From the NCBI GenBank assembly GCA_013350335.1, contig CM023539.1, positions 28,513,043 through 28,577,042 on the forward strand: a stretch of 64,000 nucleotides of DNA. The letters run 5' to 3'. Position 1 is the stretch's first letter; every line of letters begins with the position of its first letter. The notes under the pieces are model-generated. The model worked only from the letters and a program-made list of their open reading frames with translations. It was not told the origin of the DNA and searched no databases. The position numbers were made by a program, and so were the translations under genes. This document shows positions 57,340 through 64,000 of the stretch, in pieces. Source of the DNA: Chimonanthus salicifolius (lineage: Eukaryota > Streptophyta > Magnoliopsida > Laurales > Calycanthaceae).

Positions 57340-58480
57340 TTGGCCTATACTGATGTGACTGTAAATTTTTTTCATAAAATAGCCAAGGGCAAGAGCACTA
57401 TCAACAACACCAATCAAAATTCCAATCTCGAGCTCAATGATGAGGCTAGTGAGGAAGTAGAGGCCGCCGCAAGAGAAGCCGTCATCCAAGCTAAGGTTGA
57501 GCGCTGAGTACAAGAAGCCTTAGCTAGACATGCCGTTGATATTGATATGAGTGTATCCAGAAACACTCAAAAAGAGACTCAAGCAGATACAGAGGTGAAC
57601 TCGGTTCTCCAAAATAGGGCACTTGTGGCCTTTTGTGATTTTAAGAAACAGTCTCCACCTGTATTTATGGCCGACCCAAACCCTGTGGCTACAGAAGAGT
57701 GGTTAAAGGTGTTGAGATGATTTTTGATGCTATGGATATAGATGGATGACGCCACCCGCATCGAATTTGCCTCTTTCCAGTTGCGGGGTGAGGCTCGCCA
57801 TTAGTGGAAGACAATGAAGATAGCACAGTCAAACGAGACCATCACCTGGGAAGGATTCAAAAAGATGTTCTTAGCCCAATACTTCCCTAATATCATTAAA
57901 GAGGGCAAGTTAAATGAGTTTCTGAATTTGACTCAGGGAGACATGTCAGTAGCCCAGTATTTGTCACGATTCAATGAGTAGCACGTTTTGCACCGAACAT
58001 TATGGTAGATGATAATGCTAAAGCCCTCAGGTTTGAGCAAGGCCTTCATCCAAGTATCATGAGCCAAGTTACCCTTCTCAGGTTGCCTACATTTGCAGAG
58101 GTTGTGGATAGAGTTTTTCATTGCCGAGGCTATGGTACGATGGATGGGGACAGTACAGATGCAGCCACTGTCTGAGAGCAGACATAGAGTGTTTCGCCAT
58201 GGAAAGAACAGTAAGAATAAAAAGAAATCTGGCCCCTATCAGTCCCGCGAATCTTATAGTCAACAGAGGCAACCTACAAGTAGAGATGATGAGTCTGGGA
58301 CTCGTATAGTTGATTGTCAGATTTGTGGCAAGAAGGGACATACCGCTAAGACATGTTATCAGAAGTTTGGATCAGAGAAGAGAGTGTGATATACATGCAA
58401 GAAAGAAGGTCACATTGTGAGGCATTGTCCTCAAGGTGTCGGTACTAATAGGGCAGTGGTTCCCTAGCAAACTTTGAGGG
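57340..58480 (+). pseudogene. Gypsy gag (broken), with one intact and one damaged zinc knuckle
   Basis: The leading part reads AKGKSTINNTNQNSNLELND and EEVEAAAREAVIQAKVER. The capsid part has PPVFMADPNPVATEEWL, FASFQLRGEARH, a stop, then NETITWEGFKKMFLAQYFPN and TQGDMSVAQYLSRFNE. The nucleocapsid has an intact CCHC knuckle CQICGKKGHTAKTC (about 58,316-58,357). The second knuckle has lost its first Cys to TGA (58,387-58,389, before YTCKKEGHIVRHC). Several stops and at least two frameshifts (near 57,718 and 58,000-58,090) break it. Intact gag would form the particle that packages the RNA. Confidence 0.85.
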
Positions 58481-58492
58481 CAGTGCCTATTC

Positions 58493-58985
58493 TTGCACAT
58501 AGACAGGTTCCTCAGACTTCAACAGCTAGTTCTCAGAGACCTGGTAGGAGGCAGGGACAGAGGCCATCAGAGCCATGGTGCTTCTAACAGATTGGTAGCT
58601 ACTATTCCACAGACTGGAGAGATTGTTGACGCTTCAATGATGCACGGTATCTTGCCTTTCTTTAGTTCTTGGGCACATGTTCTGTTTTATTTAGGTGCGT
58701 CGCATTTATTTATTCCATCCTGGTTTGCACATCTCTTAGGACTCCAAACTGACCTTGCTTATACACCATTGCGTGTCACTTCTCTGCTGGGACTGTGAGA
58801 CGGTAGTGAATAGGGTGTACAAGACTTGTGTTATGACAGTAGGTGATTTAGTCCTAGAGTTTGATCTGTTAGTGATGGATATGACTGGTTTTGATGTAAT
58901 TTTGGGCATGGACTGGCTATTAGCCCACAGAGTTGTGATAGATTGTTTTGAGAGAAGAATATCTGGTCGTTCGCTTGCAAGCATT
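58493..58985 (+). pseudogene. Gypsy protease (broken, active-site Asp lost)
   Basis: AHVLFYLGASHLFIPSWFAH (about 58,674-58,733) sits where the aspartic protease motif normally reads VLFDSGATHSFI, so the catalytic DSGA is now YLGA. After a frame change, [20 protein letters not shown] and [11 protein letters not shown] follow as in other gypsy proteases. Intact, it would cleave the polyprotein. Confidence 0.82.
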
Positions 58986-59812
58986 GACTTTGCATGTAGA
59001 TTGAGTCTGATGATCAGCCCGGTAGGCAGTGTTGTTCGTGGTGATGCAGTTGTTCAGGGAGTGATTGCTAGTTTGGGTTGGGAGGATGTCCGGGACATTC
59101 AAACTGATCTGTCTCGAGTGGTACGGGATTTTCCAGATGTGCTTCCCGAGCGACTGACTGAGTTGCCTCCACGCAGAGAGGTTGAGTTCGTCATAGAGTT
59201 AATGCCCGGCACCTCACTCATTTCTATTACTCCTTACCGCATGGCACCGACTGAGTTAAGAGAATTAGAGACTCAAATTACAGAACTTTCATCTATCGGC
59301 TTCATTCGCCCAAGTGCTTCCCCTTGGAGCGCTCCGGCTTTGCTTGTTAAAAAGAAAGATGGTACTATGAGAATGTGCATTGATTACCGGAAGTTGAACC
59401 GGGTAACAATCAAGAACAAATACCCTTTGCCCAGGATTGACGATCTTTTTTATCAGTTGAGAGGAGCTAAATACTTCTCTAAGATAGACCTCCAGTCTAG
59501 TTATCACCAATTGCGAGTGAAGGAAAACGATATTCAGAAGACTGCTTTTTGTACCCGATTTGGACAGTTTGAGTTTGTTGTAATGCCGTTCAGGTTAACA
59601 AATGCACCGGCTACTTTTATGGATTTAATGAATCGCATCTTGCGGCCGTACGTAATAGGTTTGTGGAAGTATTCATAAATGATATACTGATCTACTCGGT
59701 GACCGAGGCCGAGCATGAACAACACTTACGCATTGTGCTACAGACTCTGTTAGAACATAAGTTGTATGCAAAACTCAGCAAATTCGAATTCTAGTTGAGA
59801 GAAGTGTAGCTT
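58986..59812 (+). pseudogene. Gypsy reverse transcriptase (broken, FIND active site)
   Basis: A long open stretch reads [98 protein letters not shown] and [21 protein letters not shown] frameshift at about 59,660 moves the active-site block to another frame, where it reads [10 protein letters not shown] instead of FIDDILIYS. The catalytic Asp pair has lost its first member (GAT to AAT). GLTNAPATF is normal in gypsy; here FRLTN replaces FGLTN. Confidence 0.93.
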
Positions 59813-60445
59813 TTAGGGCATGTGATTTCGACAGATGGTGTGGCAGTAGATCCTGCTAAGATAGAAGCAGTTGTCAGTTGGGAAAGACCGCGGAATGCGT
59901 CAGAGGTCCGCAGTTTCTTGAGGTTGGCAGGCTACTATCGCCGATTTGTTAAAAACTTTTCCAGTATAGCAGCACCTTTGACAAGACTGACACGTAAGGG
60001 AGTAGTCTTTGAATGAGATGATGCATGCCAGCAAGATTTCATGAGTTTAAAGGAGAGTTTGACAACCTCCCCAGTGTTAGTGGTACCAGAAAGAGGTCGT
60101 GGCTACGTTGTGTATTGTGATGCCTCCTCTATCGGTTTGGGTTGTGTTCTAATGCAAGACAACTGAGTGGTAGCTTACGAATCCCGGCAATTGAAACCCC
60201 ATGAACAGAATTATCCAGTGCATGATCTCAAGTTGGCCGCGGTAGTACATGCGCTTAAGGTTTGGCTACATTATCTCTATGGTGAAAGATTTGAAGTATT
60301 ATCTGATCAAAAGAGCTTCAGGTATCTATTTACTCAAAAGGACTTGAATTTGAGACAACGGCAATGGGTGGAATTTTTGAAAATTATGACTTTCAAATTT
60401 CTTACCACCCTGGCAATGCCAATGTTGTGGCCAATGCGTTGAGCC
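59813..60445 (+). pseudogene. Gypsy RT thumb and RNase H (broken)
   Basis: [20 protein letters not shown] and [20 protein letters not shown] (59,810-59,970) are the RT thumb/connection. VVYCDASSIGLGCVLMQDN (about 60,108-60,164), then after a stop [20 protein letters not shown] and [20 protein letters not shown], are the RNase H. It ends [10 protein letters not shown] then loses frame. In-frame stops lie at about 60,015 and 60,164. Confidence 0.9.
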
Positions 60446-60654
60446 TTAAATTTCGAGGCTTGGTAGCCAACATGGGGGTAGGACTTTGGTAGATGTTGGA
60501 GACTATAACAGATTATAATCTATAGTTTGTTGAACACGGTGACAAAGTTTGGATTCAGAATCTAATGGTACAACCAATGTTAATTGATAAGGTGTTAAAG
60601 ACACAACAAGTTGACCCATTAGCAACATCATAAAAAAATGCATGAAAAAATATT

Positions 60655-60875
60655 ACAATAAAAATATGGGGTGTTGCTTGTTCAAAAATAAATTGGTAAG
60701 TAAATTTTTTAAATATAAGTTTTTTTTTTTTTTACTTTTGTCTATAGGGGCAACCTTGTATTTTGAACATTTCACATGACAAGTAATGGAAAATTTAAGT
60801 TCGAGTTTTAGTCAAAGTTGTTTTTGAGATTTTCATAAAACTTTGGGGGCTGTTTAGAAGTTTTACAAACATGAG
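60655..60875 (+). repeat. Dispersed repeat copy 2
   Basis: GTTGCTTGTTCAAAAATAAA, AAGTAAATTTTTTAAATATA, TTTTTGTCTATAGGGGCAAC, ATTTCACATGACAAGTAA and GAGTTTTAGTCAAAGTTGTT follow the same order as 18,665-18,905. It borders the truncated end of the Tekay-like element. Confidence 0.6.
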
Positions 60876-63284
60876 GTGTTTTTCATATTATAAGTAAATT
60901 TAAATATTTTTTTAAAATTTCACTTTAATATCAATCAAGCATTCAAAATTATATTCAATATTTTTTCTTAAAACAGGAATGGCGGAATCCACACTAAATG
61001 AATGATGGGATGCACATTACCTAATGTGTCTAAATTATTCTATGTACATTGTCTTCATCTGGAAGCTGTATTAGACAATGCCTGCTTTGATCATGTATAT
61101 CGGATTTAGATAGTTGTGGTCAATTTTTTAAATAAGTTGCATATTACGTATGGATAAAATATATTAATTTTTAATCATCTAATATACTTCCTTTTTCAAT
61201 TTAATTGTCTTATATGGATTTTAGAATTGTCTCAAAATAATTATTCCATTTAAATTAGAGTAGCATAAAGTGTCTTGAAAACAGATGAGATTATATTGAG
61301 CGCTAGCTTTATATAGAGAGTTTTTTAAAAAATATAAATATTTTAAATAAAACAACTAAAATAAAAAGGAGGAAGGCTGAAATTATTAAAAAAATAATAC
61401 AACAACTTGTCAAGGACCTCTAAACCACCCTTAGATGTTATTTCATGCACTAGCTTAGGTCTTCTGCACATAGTGAGTCAACCTATATTTTTAATTCATT
61501 ACCTATGTTATTAATTCATTATTTTGGAACAATGTGATCATCTCGAAGCCACTTCGTTTTCACATTCACAACATACGAGCAAAAAAATTCTTTACTAAAT
61601 ACTTCTTTAAGAGTTTTTATGTGAATTGATTGGTAACTATTGAACTTAAGTGAGGGACTTTATCTTGACTTAAAAAGGGCAAAAATGGAATTTCAAGCCA
61701 AGGGAAACACAAATTGATATTTACTAATTAATATTTAAATTTTTAAAAAATAATTTTTTTTAATTTACATGTAAAAATTGTAGAAACGCAACGTAAATCT
61801 CTACATATGGTATCCACTTTATATAAAATATATTATGTAAAGTCATAGAAATTCAAATCTGACAGCCTTCACTTTCTGAAAAAGGTGGCTACGCTACACC
61901 AATATGAACATCTATAGTCGATTGTCTTAAAATCGACATGTATAAAGCTTCTATTGTAGGTTGACATTGGTTTAAGCTCCCAATAAAAATGTGTGTATTT
62001 GTTGAAACGATCCAATGACTTTACTTCTAGACCTGTGACCCTCCTAACACTTAAAAAAAATAAAAACCTGAAGACCCTATATTTTGTGCAGGAGACTTCT
62101 CCACGTATTTTTTTTTTTCTTTTAATATACATGGAAGTCAATCAAAGAAACCTAACAAAACTTATCAGACTGATTAAAACCCTAATTGGTCCAATGAAGT
62201 GCGATTCACTAACTTCGCATCTAATTTGAATTTGTACACTAAATTGTGGATTAAGAGGTCCCACCCTACCTACAATAAAAGTGGGTCCATTAGGTGGAAA
62301 TTCAAAATCAACTTTAACTTATAAAAAATCATCTAGTTTAAATGTACACTTTATGCTAGTATAATTGAGTTACAGTACTCTCGTATTTAGAATAGATTTA
62401 GATACTATTATTAAATGATTTAGGACCGATTGACCCTGTAAAAAAAAAGTTATTAATGTTCGAGTTTTCATAAAATTAGTCTCATAAAACACTTAAACTA
62501 GTGAAAATAAACAATTTAAATAAACTTTTATTCTAGAATCATAATGTTTATAATCGTTTGATAAAATTATTCTTTAATAAATCAATATGTTATTGAAATT
62601 AAATTAGGTTTGAAAGTATCAATAATTCAATTAAATGAGATAAAGTTTTGAAAATTTAAAACTTTAAATGAGTGCCCAAATCAATCAATGTGTTGACATG
62701 CTTGATGAAAGAGTGCAAGGAACAACAAATCATGGAAACACGTACCCCACGTGCCTGTCTAACGAGTCCTTTTTCTCCCCTAAGAAGGTTAGGAGGTCGT
62801 TTTCGATGATGAATCAAATCCTTTCATTTCATGCTGATGGTGATAAAATCAGGTGTTTAATGCTCAATTCCATTTTTTAAGATCAATATACCTACAATCA
62901 CATACCAACTAATACTTAAAATGTGTCAATCATAATCATTGATTGAAATGCATTATAAATTTTTATTTTAGGTTGTGAAATTGTTAATTGTTTGAAAAAG
63001 TAGAATTTTAAGTAAAATTCCTTACGTTAATTAAGGATCAGGGGACAAATTTCCTGCAACTTTAAGAGGTCCGTACAAACCATAGCAGACTGTAAAATGT
63101 CAAATACTATGATATGACTTGATAATTTGTGGTCAGGGGATTCTACCAACAACACAAGTTATCTACCATTAACACCCATATTTAAAAGTGGATATCATGG
63201 TTTCTTGATATAAGTTTTACACATTTCAATCAGCTAGTCATCTGGCATTCACCAAGAGTTTCCCTTCCAAACAACTCATGAGAA
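60876..63284. other. Unassigned AT-rich DNA
   Basis: No coding, RNA or bounded transposon feature was recognised on either strand. Short frames of 70-90 codons (61,869-62,880) have no family resemblance. Confidence 0.6.
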
Positions 63285-63512
63285 TCACCCTCTTGGCAAT
63301 TCCCCACCAAATCTGCCGTCTTGGCATTCATGTAACATTGGGCCCTCTTGGCATGCACAATATTGACCATGACCATGCATCCACTTGGTGCCTTCCTCTA
63401 CATTTGCCCTCTTGGCTTTCCCACTTGGATATGTCATTAAATTACTAGGTATGCAACTGTAAATAGTTCTATAATTAATCCATCTTAAGTAGGCCCTCTT
63501 GGCGAACACTGA
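63285..63512 (+). repeat. Interspersed GCCCTCTTGGC motif cluster
   Basis: The word (A/G)CCCTCTTGGC or near variants occur at about 63,289, 63,318 (GCCGTCTTGGC), 63,350, 63,409 and 63,492, at uneven spacing. The ends GCC/GGC make it partly palindromic. It looks like remnants of a short repeat; class unknown. Confidence 0.55.
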
Positions 63513-64000
63513 TTAGAATGTCATTAAAAGTCACATGGATTTTGGTGACAGCACGTGTAACATCAACACATCTTTCATGCTATGAATCTTTCCAACCATT
63601 CATTTGTACATTACAGTCATGATTGATTTGGTTCAAGCCTACAGCCACACAAATCCAGTCTATAACATTTCACAACAAATACATAATCTTACTAGCCCAT
63701 TCTACTACAATTACAACGATAAGGGGTATGATGCAGGCATTTAGAGACATAGACAAATTTTTTATTTTGATCAAGGTGGGTGCACAAGCTATTTGACAAG
63801 TTTGGGCTCTATATCGAATGATGAAAATTATATACTCGATTCAGGCAGCTATTTGAGTCAGAAGATTTGGTATAGTGGACCCATGTGTGAACCAGGCCCA
63901 ATTGAGATCAAATAGGCCTAATTATAAAAGCCCAACAATCTCTCCAAAGTCAAGTGGATACAGGGACGTATGCAGCAATTAATCCTAATCAAGTTAGGAT
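63513..64000. other. Unassigned right edge
   Basis: No supported feature. The last 60 bases (CCCAACAATCTCTCCAAAG and on) resemble sequence next to a copia LTR only weakly, and the window ends there. Confidence 0.4.

Larger units (their letters stand above)
54607..60630 (+). mobile_element. Ty3/gypsy (Tekay-like) retrotransposon, truncated at 3'
   Basis: It has a 2.56-kb 5' LTR, a tRNA-iMet primer site, then gag, protease, RT and RNase H in Ty3/gypsy order on the plus strand. Similarity stops near 60,450 in the RNase H/connection region ([12 protein letters not shown]). Integrase, chromodomain and 3' LTR are absent, and an unrelated dispersed repeat follows at about 60,655. Multiple stops and frameshifts and lost catalytic residues make it dead. 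LTR length and domain order suggest a chromovirus of the Tekay/Del kind, though without a chromodomain to prove it. Confidence 0.9.

Overview
The window is nuclear DNA of a flowering plant. The evidence is spliced GT-AG genes, a high AT content, an intact plant-type alpha/beta hydrolase gene, and dense nested plant transposable elements (Ty1/copia, Ty3/gypsy, LINE, SINE, MULE, hAT, TRIM, MITE-like). No bacterial or organellar operon structure is visible. The species cannot be named from the sequence. The very large gypsy LTRs (2.6-3.0 kb) and heavy nesting suggest a medium to large genome.

Layout. 1-7 kb holds a decayed minus-strand Ty1/copia element that abuts a LINE reverse-transcriptase scrap, then a decayed LINE 3' part (zinc-binding and RNase H-like). 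8.2-9.4 kb is an old tandem duplication with a tRNA-derived SINE inside it. 10.35-13.1 kb is a decayed gypsy LTR on the minus strand with two internal tandem arrays. 13.6-15.8 kb has MITE-like and LTR-like pieces. 16.1-22.2 kb holds the one intact host gene: a nine-exon, 327-residue monoacylglycerol-lipase/caffeoylshikimate-esterase-type hydrolase whose start codon is the last three bases of exon 1. 22.4-29.9 kb is AT-rich intergenic DNA with a MITE-like element and SINE debris.

The most striking structure is a 14,423-bp Mutator-like element (MULE) at 29,971-44,393. It has about 0.5-kb terminal inverted repeats built from GATCGATCGCACGAT-type words, an exact 8-bp target duplication, a broken minus-strand MURA-type transposase at its right end, and an unrelated broken plus-strand gene at its left end. 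The two genes converge, as mudrA and mudrB do in maize MuDR. The second gene resembles the plant 'putative plant transposon protein' family. It is split by an 8.3-kb Ty3/gypsy retrotransposon with two full LTRs, PBS, PPT and a near-perfect 5-bp target duplication, and its reading frame resumes after the insertion.

44.4-49 kb holds a small hAT-like MITE with an 8-bp target duplication and a copia-type LTR with part of its 3' internal sequence. 49-54.1 kb is a minus-strand hAT transposon (BED finger, DUF659-like core, C-terminal dimerisation domain, three recognisable introns). A complete 747-bp TRIM sits inside it with 320-322-bp LTRs, a 105-bp interior and an exact TACTT target duplication. 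54.6-60.6 kb is a plus-strand Ty3/gypsy (Tekay-like) element with a 2.56-kb 5' LTR, PBS, gag, protease, RT and RNase H, truncated before integrase. The rest is AT-rich DNA with no gene recognised. Apart from the hydrolase, every coding sequence recognised here is broken.
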